Positions 39,366 through 48,599 of a stretch of 64,000 nt of DNA are shown piece by piece. Numbering within the stretch: position 1 is the stretch's first letter; each line of letters begins with the position of its first letter. Below the pieces are notes generated by a model. It was not told the DNA's origin. It saw nothing but the letters and a program-made list of their open reading frames with translations, and did not search any database. A program made the translations under genes and the position numbers. Source of the DNA: CBFHMJ01 sp965656875 (GTDB lineage Bacteria > Pseudomonadota > Gammaproteobacteria > Enterobacterales > Alteromonadaceae); the NCBI GenBank assembly GCA_965656875.1, contig CBFHMJ010000025.1, positions 124,001-188,000 on the forward strand, in the 5' to 3' direction.

Positions 39366-39893
39366 TCAATCTTTATACTCACCTTTATTCACCACTCCAT
39401 GAGTCAGATGGTAATAAAACAGCGGTACGTCAGCGACATAATACTGACAAACCCCTCGCTCAGCATATGTACCCTCAAAAGGCCCCTGTTCTTCACCCGT
39501 CTGAATGAGTACCGATTCGGTCTCCAGATCAACTGATGCCTGTAACTCGTCCCATAATACACGGCATCCAGGCTCGGCGCGACGCATTTTTTCAGTCATC
39601 GGCCAACCTGAGTTATTCACTAAAAATGAACGCTTTACTTCATTATTGGCGTCTGCCAGATTAATTTGTGAAGGCCGTCCATTCCACATCCAGTGAATGT
39701 GGATTTGATTCACATTGTCACGATACTCGGCAATCGCCGATTCATACCGTGTTACATCAATATTATCGGAGATTTTATACAGATATTGTACTGAATATCC
39801 GGCTAATCCCACGATAACCAAAAAGCCAACAAGGAAACGAAAAATACCTTTACTATCATCGTTTTCCTTATCAAGGTGCTGGAATTTTTTCAT
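39366..39893 (-). CDS. mshF: MshF, MSHA biogenesis protein
   Basis: The 175-residue protein has one N-terminal membrane helix (FRFLVGFLVIVGLAGYSVQYLY) and a periplasmic domain with HIHWMWNGRPSQ, a pattern also seen in pilin-like members of this locus. It has no cleavable prepilin leader. Placement between mshG and mshB and its size match MshF. Start is three bases after the mshG stop. Confidence 0.85.
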   Translation of the reverse strand: MKKFQHLDKENDDSKGIFRFLVGFLVIVGLAGYSVQYLYKISDNIDVTRYESAIAEYRDNVNQIHIHWMWNGRPSQINLADANNEVKRSFLVNNSGWPMTEKMRRAEPGCRVLWDELQASVDLETESVLIQTGEEQGPFEGTYAERGVCQYYVADVPLFYYHLTHGVVNKGEYKD

Positions 39894-39896
39894 TAA

Positions 39897-41123
39897 TTAT
39901 CCAGCACCTTTTACGGCACTCATCATATCCCACATAGGAGTAAAAATGCCGAGCGCCAGAATTAAAACCATACCAGCAACGATTGATATCAAAATAGGTT
40001 CGATTTTTGCCGTTAAATTTTTAAGATCGAAATCGACTTCTCGTTCGTAGTAGCCCGCAACTTCAATCAGCAAATCATCGACCCGACCCGTTTCTTCACC
40101 TACCGCAATCATTTGCAAAACCAGTGGCGTAAACAGCTCACTCTTTACAGATGATCGCAACAGAGATTCGCCTCGTTCTATTCCCTGTCGCATACTCAAA
40201 ATTCGATCGGACATAAAAGCATTGTCCACTGCATCTGCGACCAGGGTTAGCGCGGTAGTTAACGGAACCCCTGATTGCAACATCATTGCGAAGCTTCTGG
40301 CGTATCGTCCCAATATAGACCGCCGTATAATACTTCCCATCAATGGCATTCTGAGTTTAAATTTATCCCAACGGTATCGACCATCATCCGTGTTCACATA
40401 TCCTTTAACAGCATAAATTATGCCAGCAATACCAATCACAATAAAAAACCAGTTCATCACAAAGAATTCAGACATGTTTATCAAAAACTTTGTTGACCAT
40501 GGCAACTCACTACCAAACTTTTCAAACATCTGAGCAAATGTTGGAATCACAAAGATGTTGAGAATAAAGATAGCTATCGTGATAGCGGCAACAACAAACA
40601 TAGGATATCTCGTTGCCTGCTTTATTCGTTTTCGTGTTTCCTGTTCATTTTCAAAGTATTCGGTAAGCTGCATAAATGCTTCATCTAACTTACCCGTGTT
40701 CTCACCAACATGAACAATACTTACCATTAAGCGACCAAATATTCTTGGATGTGCATTCATTGCAGCCGATAAAGTTCGCCCTCTTTCCAACTGTGCTGCA
40801 ACATCAAGCAATGCCATTCGAAGCAATTTTGAACTGGTATTTTCTCCAAGACCGACAACCGCTCTGATAATTGGGATACCCGCTTTTACCAGCGCATACA
40901 TTTGACGGCTGAACACAACTAACTCATCAAGTGTCACTTTTCTGGCGAATAACATTGAAAAGTCTATTCCAGCTGACGACTTTTCGGCACCGGCTTTAAT
41001 TTCAACAGGTATTGTATTTCGACGACTGAGCATCTCAGCGACTGCAGCTTCGTCGTTCGCTTCAATCTCACCTGTTAATAACTCGCCCTTCAAACTTCGA
41101 GCTTTATAACTATAAATCGGCAC
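39897..41123 (-). CDS. mshG: MshG, inner-membrane platform protein (PilC/GspF family)
   Basis: The 408-residue protein has two GspF domains, each with a cytoplasmic helical part and membrane helices (about residues 170-225 and 375-400), and the typical IGEETGRVDDLL and VGENTGKLDEAF motifs. It anchors the ATPase MshE to the pilus base. It begins with GTG at 41123, preceded by AAGG; start MPIYSYKAR fits the family. Confidence 0.96.
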   Translation of the reverse strand: MPIYSYKARSLKGELLTGEIEANDEAAVAEMLSRRNTIPVEIKAGAEKSSAGIDFSMLFARKVTLDELVVFSRQMYALVKAGIPIIRAVVGLGENTSSKLLRMALLDVAAQLERGRTLSAAMNAHPRIFGRLMVSIVHVGENTGKLDEAFMQLTEYFENEQETRKRIKQATRYPMFVVAAITIAIFILNIFVIPTFAQMFEKFGSELPWSTKFLINMSEFFVMNWFFIVIGIAGIIYAVKGYVNTDDGRYRWDKFKLRMPLMGSIIRRSILGRYARSFAMMLQSGVPLTTALTLVADAVDNAFMSDRILSMRQGIERGESLLRSSVKSELFTPLVLQMIAVGEETGRVDDLLIEVAGYYEREVDFDLKNLTAKIEPILISIVAGMVLILALGIFTPMWDMMSAVKGAG

Positions 41124-41142
41124 CTGTTAACCTTAGCTTTAG

Positions 41143-42894
41143 TTATTCATCGGCTGTCGTTGATACGCTACTATCAAAATTAATATCTTCCTGCACATGC
41201 TCTGAAACCCTGACAACTTCTTCAACCGTTGTAATGCCGTCGAGCGCATACTCAAACGCCATCATGCCAAACGGCACAAAATGCTTGTTTTCACGAGCTG
41301 CTATCGAGAATCCTTCGGTGTCTTCTCGACGTAGCGCATCCATCATAGGCTCATCCAGTTCCAGTAACTCGAATACACCGATTCGGCCTCTGAAACCGCT
41401 GTAATTGCAAGATTGGCAGCCAACCCCTTTGTAGAAAGTTAAGGAATCAACCGGACGTTTCGTCATACTACGCAAGAAAATTAAGTCCTGTTCATCAGGT
41501 GTGGCAACCGTTTTACAATTCGAACATACCCGTCTAACCAGTCGCTGAGCGATTATTGCTCTTAAAGAACTGGCAACCAGATACGCTGGCGCTCCCATAT
41601 CCAATAATCTTAAAACACTGGTTACAGCATCATTAGTATGCAGCGTTGATAAGACCAGGTGACCCGTCAATGCGCCTCTCAGACCAATTTCTACCGTTTC
41701 ATGGTCACGCATCTCACCAACCATGATAATGTCAGGATCCTGACGAAGTGTTGTTCTTAATACTCGTGAAAAGTCGAGACCAATTTTAGGATTGACTTGC
41801 ACCTGATTGATCCGGGGCAGACGATACTCCACCGGATCTTCTACCGTAATAATCTTATTAGTTGGTTGATTCAGCTCACTCAATGAACCATACAAAGTCG
41901 TTGTTTTACCGGAGCCGGTAGGACCTGTAACGAGGATCATGCCGTGTGGACGATGCAACAACGCAAGATAACGCGTCACCATATAGTCAGGCATACCGGT
42001 TTGCGTCAGTGTGAGTAATCCGGCTGATTGATCCAACAGACGCATTACCACAGCTTCGCCAAATTGAACTGGCATGGTAGACATACGAATATCTATCGTA
42101 TGTCCGTGAACCTTAATTTGAAAACGTCCATCCTGTGGTAGCCGCTTTTCTGAGATATCCAGCCCAGCCATTAATTTCAGTCTTAATACCAGGGCTGTAG
42201 CAATATTGGCTTCTTTCAGCACGTTTTCCTGAAGCAGGCCATCGACACGTTGCCGAATTCTTAACTGACTTAAGTCGGGTTCAATATGAATATCCGATGC
42301 TCGCACTTGCACCGCATCTTCAAAAATAGTCCGAAGTAATTGAGCAACAACAGCGTCACCATCTGAATCTTCAGACATGACACTGAAATCAAAATCACTG
42401 GTTTCTTCGTACTCTTCCTGAAGTTTTTGTGCGAAAGACTCAATTTCTCTTGTTCGTCGATATAAGCCATCAAACGCTTCAAGAATCTGGCTTTCTTTAA
42501 CAACTGCGATTTCAATTTCTTTTGGCGCTAACATCGGAGCAATTTGATCCAGACTACTTAAGTCAGCCGGATCACTCATCCCGATTAGAACGGTATCACC
42601 ACGATCTTCCAGGACAATCGCACGATGACGTCGAGCATGAGCTTCAGGTAGTAATTCTCCCACTTCAGGAGAAATTCGTCGTTGAGAAATATCAAGAAAT
42701 GGAACGTTTAGCTGCTGTGCAAGGAATTGCAGTAACTGTTCTTCTGAAATGTATTCTAAATCAATCAGTGTGGCACCCAGTTTGGTGCCGGAGATTTTCT
42801 GCTCTTTAAGTGCAATCATCAGCTGATCTTCACTGATGATTTCATGGTGAACTAACAGATCACCCAAACGCATTTTTAAGCCAGGACGAGCCAT
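41143..42894 (-). CDS. mshE: MshE, pilus-extension ATPase with c-di-GMP-binding MshEN domains
   Basis: The 583-residue GspE/PilB ATPase carries Walker A GPTGSGKTTTLYG, the Asp box and a tetra-Cys zinc motif (CSNC...CQSC). Its N-terminus holds two MshEN repeats: RLGDLLVHHEIISEDQL and KLGATLIDLEYISEEQL, each with RLG/KLG, L and Q-type residues known to bind c-di-GMP. c-di-GMP binding activates pilus extension. It is adjacent to mshN (2-base gap) and the platform mshG. Confidence 0.97.
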   Translation of the reverse strand: MARPGLKMRLGDLLVHHEIISEDQLMIALKEQKISGTKLGATLIDLEYISEEQLLQFLAQQLNVPFLDISQRRISPEVGELLPEAHARRHRAIVLEDRGDTVLIGMSDPADLSSLDQIAPMLAPKEIEIAVVKESQILEAFDGLYRRTREIESFAQKLQEEYEETSDFDFSVMSEDSDGDAVVAQLLRTIFEDAVQVRASDIHIEPDLSQLRIRQRVDGLLQENVLKEANIATALVLRLKLMAGLDISEKRLPQDGRFQIKVHGHTIDIRMSTMPVQFGEAVVMRLLDQSAGLLTLTQTGMPDYMVTRYLALLHRPHGMILVTGPTGSGKTTTLYGSLSELNQPTNKIITVEDPVEYRLPRINQVQVNPKIGLDFSRVLRTTLRQDPDIIMVGEMRDHETVEIGLRGALTGHLVLSTLHTNDAVTSVLRLLDMGAPAYLVASSLRAIIAQRLVRRVCSNCKTVATPDEQDLIFLRSMTKRPVDSLTFYKGVGCQSCNYSGFRGRIGVFELLELDEPMMDALRREDTEGFSIAARENKHFVPFGMMAFEYALDGITTVEEVVRVSEHVQEDINFDSSVSTTADE

Positions 42895-42896
42895 TG

Positions 42897-44222
42897 TCAG
42901 CCTCCCAGAGTTTGTAGCCGGTCAGACGCAAACCGTCTGGATTCAATTGAAATCCCTTTTAACGTTAATGCCTGACGATAATAAATAATAGCTTCCTGTG
43001 AACGATTCTGCATATCCATCGCAATACCCGCACCAAGACGCCAACGGGCGTTTGCCGGGTTAATCGCTATCAATTTCTGATAATCCTCCAGTGCTTGCTG
43101 CCACTGGCGCAGATTCTGATAGGCCGTTGCACGAAGCACCATTGCCTCGGTTAATTGCTCAGTCACTCTACTGTCTGGTGCAACTTGTTGTAATTCTTCA
43201 GCAACCAGATATTGAAGCACACAAGCATAATCAGCTGAACGCGAACAAATCCGCCCAGCCAGCAAACGTAAATCGAGATTATCCGGAGAAAATAACAGCC
43301 CTTGTTCAATAACATTAAGCGCCGTATTCAACTGTTCACGTCCATAATACAAAGCAGCAAGTTCCTGTCGCGCCCGGATAAACTCAGGTTGATAATTTAA
43401 GGCCTGGTTATAATGCTGGATTGCCTCAAGTATTAACCCTTTATTTTTAAGAGAAATTGCTCGCTGACGCTCACGAGATGCCAACTCTGCAGGGGATAAC
43501 TCAACGCGACTCATCAGCATCTTTTTGACGACCGAACTTTCATCATCCTCGTTTAACATCGAATCTGTCTTATTCGATTGCTCCTCATCATTCAACGCAG
43601 GGGATGCCGAAGTTTGAACCTCAGCAATAGATTCTGCTGTATCAGATGGTTTCTTCGTATCATCGTCAGAATTCAATGTGCTGACTAGTGCAGTATCGTT
43701 AGCACCTGAGGATTCAGCCTCCTCCACTTTGGAAGACTCATTCGTTACTTCAGCGGTATTATCTCCACTCTCAACTATTGTTTCACTCGCTCCCGGTTCA
43801 TTCGTTCCGGTTGCTTCAGGTGCCACATTTTCTGCCTGTGATACCTCAGTATCGTCAGGCAACGCTCTTTTTTCCGCTGACAGCTGATGAACAGGTGAAG
43901 TCTTAGCAACCGTCTCTTCATTCGTTGAATCACTAACGTAAGACCATCCGAGCCAGCCAACGCCACCGATGAGAACTAATGCAGCAGCAACACGAATAGC
44001 TGTCCCGGCGCTCGCAGATTTACCCTTGGATGCTTTGTTTGCAGATAGTTCAGCATCTACTTGTTCAGAAATAAGTGATGACGGTATGTCTCGAATATCG
44101 ACAGGTTTCTTTATAGATGCAGTCCCTTCATTTTCATTAAGTGCATCTTCCGCTGTTTCATTTGTTGCTTCTTCAGCCTGGCGTTTCTCCAGGTTTTTGA
44201 GCATTTCATTAATCACGCTCAT
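42897..44222 (-). CDS. mshN: MshN, TPR-containing MSHA biogenesis protein
   Basis: The 441-residue protein has an N-terminal cytoplasmic tail (about 80 residues), one membrane helix (IRVAAALVLIGGVGWLGW), a long acidic Ser/Thr/Glu linker, and TPR repeats from about residue 255 to the end (RQRAISLKNKGLILEAIQHY and others). It probably binds the secretin MshL assembly in the periplasm. It overlaps mshM by four bases (ATGA). Confidence 0.92.
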   Translation of the reverse strand: MSVINEMLKNLEKRQAEEATNETAEDALNENEGTASIKKPVDIRDIPSSLISEQVDAELSANKASKGKSASAGTAIRVAAALVLIGGVGWLGWSYVSDSTNEETVAKTSPVHQLSAEKRALPDDTEVSQAENVAPEATGTNEPGASETIVESGDNTAEVTNESSKVEEAESSGANDTALVSTLNSDDDTKKPSDTAESIAEVQTSASPALNDEEQSNKTDSMLNEDDESSVVKKMLMSRVELSPAELASRERQRAISLKNKGLILEAIQHYNQALNYQPEFIRARQELAALYYGREQLNTALNVIEQGLLFSPDNLDLRLLAGRICSRSADYACVLQYLVAEELQQVAPDSRVTEQLTEAMVLRATAYQNLRQWQQALEDYQKLIAINPANARWRLGAGIAMDMQNRSQEAIIYYRQALTLKGISIESRRFASDRLQTLGG

Positions 44223-45133
44223 ATTAAATTATCCTTGAAAAACCATGCTCCTGTAGCCAACACAGCCAGCAACACAGCCGCAACCAAACGCCATGGTGAC
44301 TGAGTCTCAGGCGGTAACTCTACATCATTCGTATCTTTTACTGCGGCTTGAACATGTTTGATATCAACTTTCTGAGCACCTTCTCCAAACGCCAACATAA
44401 GCGCTTTGTGACAGAGAATATTAATCACTCTGGGAATGCCCGTACTAACAGAAGAAACCAATTCAATCGCATCATTACTAAACAGCTTTTTACTTTTCTT
44501 ATCTCCAGCAAATTCAAGGCGTGTGCGAATGTATTCCGCTACTTCTGCCGATTTCATTGCTGATAATTGATATGAAAAAGCAATACGTTGCCTGAGTTGG
44601 CGTAGATCATGGCGTGCCAGATGGCTATCAAGCTCAGTCTGACCAAATAACACCACTTGTACTAATTTGCGATTCTCTGTTTCCAGGTTCGTTAATAATC
44701 GAATGGCTTCCAGAGTTTTAAAGGGCAGTGCCTGAGCTTCATCAATCAACACCACAACTGATTTGCCTTTCTGACATAAATCAAACAGATGTTGTTGAAG
44801 CATTTGCATCAACTGTTGTTGATTTATCTGCTGATCAGTCGTGACTAATCCCAACTCCGTCGCCAGTGCCAGGCGCAGCTCTGCTGGTGTCAAATAGGGG
44901 TCGGGTACATAGGCCGAAATGAAATGTTCAGGCAGTTCATTTAATAACTTTCGACATATCAGCGTTTTACCAAGGCCAACTTCGCCAACGACCTTGATAA
45001 AGCCTTCACCCATCATCAATGCCGTTGTAAGCACTTGAGTTGCTTCATGATGTCCTTCCAGATCAACATAAAACTGGGTATTGGGTGTCAGCGTGAATGG
45101 TAATTCACGTAAGCCAAAATGATAAAGATACAT
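44219..45133 (-). CDS. mshM: MshM, ExeA/GspA-like AAA ATPase
   Basis: The 304-residue protein starts MYLYHFGLRELPFTLTPN, the ExeA-type N-terminus. It has Walker A GEVGLGKT and Walker B VVLIDEAQ, an R-finger region (HDLRQLRQRIAF) and a C-terminal membrane helix (WRLVAAVLLAVLATGAWFF). ExeA proteins help insert secretins across the peptidoglycan, so it likely assists MshL. Confidence 0.94.
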   Translation of the reverse strand: MYLYHFGLRELPFTLTPNTQFYVDLEGHHEATQVLTTALMMGEGFIKVVGEVGLGKTLICRKLLNELPEHFISAYVPDPYLTPAELRLALATELGLVTTDQQINQQQLMQMLQQHLFDLCQKGKSVVVLIDEAQALPFKTLEAIRLLTNLETENRKLVQVVLFGQTELDSHLARHDLRQLRQRIAFSYQLSAMKSAEVAEYIRTRLEFAGDKKSKKLFSNDAIELVSSVSTGIPRVINILCHKALMLAFGEGAQKVDIKHVQAAVKDTNDVELPPETQSPWRLVAAVLLAVLATGAWFFKDNLI

Positions 45134-45138
45134 ACTGC

Positions 45139-46887
45139 CTACCCCTGCGGATACCAGTCTTCAAGCAGATCAGAAGAGCGTTTAAGTTGCTGTTGCCATG
45201 TACCAGCACCTACGACCGTTGCCTTTAACAAAATCACCAGTTCTTTCTTCTGTTCAAGTTCATTCTTTGATGTGAACAACTGGCCTAAAATTGGCACAGC
45301 ACCTAATCCCGGCGTGCGAGAAGAAACATCTGCAATTGATGACTGCATCAGGCCGCCAATAACAACGATTTCTTTTGAACGTGCTTTGATAATTGTATCC
45401 GATTCCCGAATATTGCTTCGCGCCAACGGCAATACAAACTGCTGCTCATTTAGTGTTACTACTTTTTGTTGCTCTGCAGTTTCGATAACTGACGGGTGGA
45501 CATGCAGAATAATAAAACCTTGATCGTCAATCTGTGGCGTGACATCCAGGGCAATACCTGAGAAGAAAGGGGTTAATGAGATTTCAGGTGTCGTCGTCGT
45601 CGCATTACCAGTCACCGTTGTATTTGATACTTCAGTGACGAAGTACTCATCCTGACCAACTTTAATAACCGCTTTCTGATTATTAACGACGGTTATACGT
45701 GGGCTGGACAGGACCTGAACATTGCCTTGAGTTTCCAGTAAGTTTACGACACCGAAGAAATCTCGGTTCTGAAAGCGAATTGATGTGACGCCACCAACTT
45801 TAGACGTGATTGTATTTGCAGGCGTTGCTGCTGTAGTTGAAAGAATAAAATCTGTACTGCCGGAGTGTGCTAAAGCAGCTTGCCAGTTAATACCTTGCTG
45901 GTACTCATCATCCAGAGAAACTTCAACAATTTTGGCTTCGATAACCACCTGACGTTGAAGAATTTGCTCAGAGCGACCTAAAAATTCTTTAATAATGGCG
46001 ATTTCTTCCGGAAAAGCTCGGACAGTAACAAGACCCGTTAACGGGCTCACCACCACCATACGACCAGCTTCATCAGTCGCGCCTAACTGTTCACCATCAT
46101 TTCCATTATCATCGTCAGATGAACCTGCACTCATACCCAACATCGTTGTTAATACACGTTGCAAGTTCTTCCAAAAATCCGTTTTATTCTCGGTGTTTAC
46201 ACGGGTCCCGTTAGTATTCCCTGAGAAGCCTCCATTCTGGCCGTTATTATTTCCATTATTGTTGTTACTGTTGTTGTTATTACCGTTGTTATTGTTTCCG
46301 TTATTACCGTTGTTGTTATTTCCGTTATTGCCGCTGTTTTCGCTAACACCACCAGCATTTATATTAATTGATGAGATACCACTTCGTTTCATCATCAAAT
46401 AATCAATCGGAATGATTTCAGTTCGCAATCCAGGTGGTAATACCTGGAAAACTTTACCTGACTGCTGGACATCATAACCATAAATATTACCGACAACATC
46501 CAACGTTTCTTCCAGGGTAACGCCTTTTAAATCCAGCGTTACCGTGCCGTTCACTGTCGGATGAACAACAACACTATATTCAGTATCCTGAAACAGCCCA
46601 GCAAAAAACTGACGAACTTCTACGGCGTCAGCACTAACATGAAAACGAGGTTCCGAAACAACTGATTCAGACTGAGAGCCCGCACCAGACAGTATGTCTT
46701 TCATCACTGACTGAGGTAAGTTTTCAGGTGTTAAAACCGAAGCAGTTGGTGGGACACTAGCCGCAGCCTGGCTAATTTCCTGAGTAACCTCAGGCATCAC
46801 TCGTGGAGACTGGCAACTGGCCATGAAGATCGATAAAACTGCAACAACGACATTCATCGTGCCGGTAAAGCGCCTGTTATTTTTCAT
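45139..46887 (-). CDS. mshL: MshL, outer-membrane secretin of the MSHA pilus
   Basis: The 582-residue lipoprotein (lipobox MASC, Cys25) has a secretin N-terminal domain (STN/N0-type, VTLDLKGVTLEETLD), a low-complexity Asn/Gly linker (residues 185-220), and a C-terminal secretin domain with VQVLSSPRITVVNNQ and the VVIGGLMQ motif. The frame opens at 46929, but ATG 46887 has AAGAGA upstream and gives a proper lipoprotein signal, 10 bases after the mshK stop. Confidence 0.95.
   Translation of the reverse strand: MKNNRRFTGTMNVVVAVLSIFMASCQSPRVMPEVTQEISQAAASVPPTASVLTPENLPQSVMKDILSGAGSQSESVVSEPRFHVSADAVEVRQFFAGLFQDTEYSVVVHPTVNGTVTLDLKGVTLEETLDVVGNIYGYDVQQSGKVFQVLPPGLRTEIIPIDYLMMKRSGISSININAGGVSENSGNNGNNNNGNNGNNNNGNNNNSNNNNGNNNGQNGGFSGNTNGTRVNTENKTDFWKNLQRVLTTMLGMSAGSSDDDNGNDGEQLGATDEAGRMVVVSPLTGLVTVRAFPEEIAIIKEFLGRSEQILQRQVVIEAKIVEVSLDDEYQQGINWQAALAHSGSTDFILSTTAATPANTITSKVGGVTSIRFQNRDFFGVVNLLETQGNVQVLSSPRITVVNNQKAVIKVGQDEYFVTEVSNTTVTGNATTTTPEISLTPFFSGIALDVTPQIDDQGFIILHVHPSVIETAEQQKVVTLNEQQFVLPLARSNIRESDTIIKARSKEIVVIGGLMQSSIADVSSRTPGLGAVPILGQLFTSKNELEQKKELVILLKATVVGAGTWQQQLKRSSDLLEDWYPQG
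46228..46335 (-). repeat. Asn/Gly-encoding short tandem repeat inside mshL
   Basis: About 36 codons encode mostly Asn with interspersed Gly and Ser (patterns such as GNNNNGNN). Codons AAT, AAC and GGT alternate in a quasi-periodic array, so slippage could lengthen or shorten it in frame. It lies between the N0-type domain and the rest of the secretin. Confidence 0.8.
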
Positions 46888-46897
46888 CCCAATTCTC

Positions 46898-47350
46898 TTA
46901 ATTAGTGTCGTACTGTTTAACCATCGCACCGAACAAGGTTAACGTGGTTTTATTTGCTCTCTTATCTAATACGACTTGATAATCTGAAATTGATACAACG
47001 GTATAACCATCAAACGAGTCCCCCTGTCTGACTCGGTTATTATTAATGATGGCAATCGTATCATTCACGCCAGAAATGATCCCCTGAAGGAGCAATGTCT
47101 CCTCAGACGAAACATCGGCAGCTGGTGTCAACACAGATTCAGCTGTCATAAATACCGGTGCCGTTGGATCAACAAATCCCTGAGCCCGAATATTTTGAGC
47201 TTTTACACTCTCAGACGCCTGCTGTTCAGGCCCTTGTCTATTGAGTGCATCGGCCGTCTCGCTCGACGTACCACTCTCTGCTGCAAATACTAACTGAGGC
47301 ACCCCTACCCCAAAAAGCAGCAAAAAGCTAAATAGCGATAAAGTCTTCAT
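46898..47350 (-). CDS. mshK: MshK, secretin pilotin/alignment-type periplasmic protein
   Basis: The 150-residue protein has a signal peptide (KTLSLFSFLLLFGVGVPQLVFAAE) and a small GspC/PilP-like beta domain (LLQGIISGVNDTIAIINNNRVRQGDSFDGYTVVSISDYQVVLD). It would contact the secretin. A GTG two codons upstream is also possible, but ATG 47350 is preferred; it overlaps the end of mshJ. Confidence 0.85.
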   Translation of the reverse strand: MKTLSLFSFLLLFGVGVPQLVFAAESGTSSETADALNRQGPEQQASESVKAQNIRAQGFVDPTAPVFMTAESVLTPAADVSSEETLLLQGIISGVNDTIAIINNNRVRQGDSFDGYTVVSISDYQVVLDKRANKTTLTLFGAMVKQYDTN

Positions 47351-47981
47351 CTGCACTAATTGTTGTTATCTCAAGTTCCAGCGTTGCCAATGGATGTTCT
47401 CGCACAACATACTGGAATCGATTCCAGTAAAACTTCCACGGTAACGCTTCGACTCTGCTTAAGAACTGCTGGATTGAAAAGAAATCCCCTTCCACAATCA
47501 AGCTAATTCCGTGTTGGTACAATGTCATCGACGCTTCTTGCGATGTTCCCTGCGGCAAGACAGGTGTCGATGGTAAGGATTCCAGACGAATAACTGTTAC
47601 ATCACTCGCCTGTTCTAACACCTCAGACAACAATTGCTGCATTTTATGAGGCGGAATAAAGTCAACCGTTAAATCTTGTAGCTCACGATCAACAACAGTC
47701 AGATTTTCTTTAACTGTTACAATCGACTCTTTTACTGAAGCATCAGGATCTCGTGACAATTGAATACCCAGTAACGCTATTTGATCGGCTGTTAAATTTA
47801 ATTCTCGCTGATGACTGGTGATTTTTCTGTTGGTGGTATCAAGTTGCTGATACAAAGGTTCAATGAATCTCATAAACGCGAGAAAAATAATGATTGTTAC
47901 ACCAGCCAGTAATAACATCACTTTCTCACGCTTACTGTATGCGGCGACGGCATCAGCAGCCTTTTTCCAATACTTATTCAT
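47328..47981 (-). CDS. mshJ: MshJ, PilO-like inner-membrane assembly protein
   Basis: The 217-residue protein has one membrane helix (VMLLLAGVTIIIFLAFM), a coiled coil (about 45-90) and a ferredoxin-like C-terminal fold, as in PilO/GspM. It starts directly after the stop of the PilN-like gene and overlaps mshK. Confidence 0.88.
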   Translation of the reverse strand: MNKYWKKAADAVAAYSKREKVMLLLAGVTIIIFLAFMRFIEPLYQQLDTTNRKITSHQRELNLTADQIALLGIQLSRDPDASVKESIVTVKENLTVVDRELQDLTVDFIPPHKMQQLLSEVLEQASDVTVIRLESLPSTPVLPQGTSQEASMTLYQHGISLIVEGDFFSIQQFLSRVEALPWKFYWNRFQYVVREHPLATLELEITTISADEDFIAI

Positions 47982-48599
47982 TTAACTCTCACCAACCCCG
48001 GCTATTTCACCAACTGATCGAATCTCAAATTCTATATATCCTTCCAGATTATCCTCAGTCGCTGATCGAATCTGCATAAACTCAAACTCTTTACCGGAAA
48101 AGTACTTACTGTACCGCAACCCTGACATCCATACCGTGATGTCAGATGCTTTAACAGCAATGCCCTTTAACACTATCTTTCGCTCACCCAGATGCAGATC
48201 CGTTAACCAAATCTGATTGTGATGTAATTTCGCAATATCTTTCATTACATCAGAATAATGCTGACTGCCAGGCAACGTCTGTCCTGTTAAATGTTGCGTT
48301 AACGCACGCTTACCGGTTAGTTCTTCATTGAGCAACGCCAGTTGATTTAATAAGACAGGAGATACTTTTCTTTCCGAATTTTTCTTTTTGAGATCATCCA
48401 GCTCAACTTTTTCAGTGTTAATTTGATTCAATAGTCTGTCTGCGATTTGCTGACGTTCTATAACAACTTGCTCGAAATACCAGGTACCCGCAGCACAAAA
48501 AGCAATGACTAACACCCATATAACAACAACATAGTTTAGTGGCAGGAATTCTTTAACCGGTCTTAAATAAGGGCGATATAAGTTAATGCGGTTATTCAT
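47982..48599 (-). CDS. mshI2: MshI2, PilN-like inner-membrane assembly protein
   Basis: The 205-residue protein has a PilN-type start (NNRINLYRPYLRP), one membrane helix (YVVVIWVLVIAFCAAGTWYF) and a coiled coil followed by a small alpha/beta domain. With MshI (PilM-like) and MshJ (PilO-like) it forms the alignment complex. Start and upstream stop overlap as TGATG. Confidence 0.88.
   Translation of the reverse strand: MNNRINLYRPYLRPVKEFLPLNYVVVIWVLVIAFCAAGTWYFEQVVIERQQIADRLLNQINTEKVELDDLKKKNSERKVSPVLLNQLALLNEELTGKRALTQHLTGQTLPGSQHYSDVMKDIAKLHHNQIWLTDLHLGERKIVLKGIAVKASDITVWMSGLRYSKYFSGKEFEFMQIRSATEDNLEGYIEFEIRSVGEIAGVGES

Noticed and set aside
46228..46335. CRISPR-like array
   Set aside because: The periodicity is codon-level within an open frame, with no spacer/repeat structure and no cas genes.
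45995..46402. 135-residue plus-strand ORF opposite mshL
   Set aside because: Poly-Leu product is the antisense of the Asn/Gly repeat; a shadow of the real gene.
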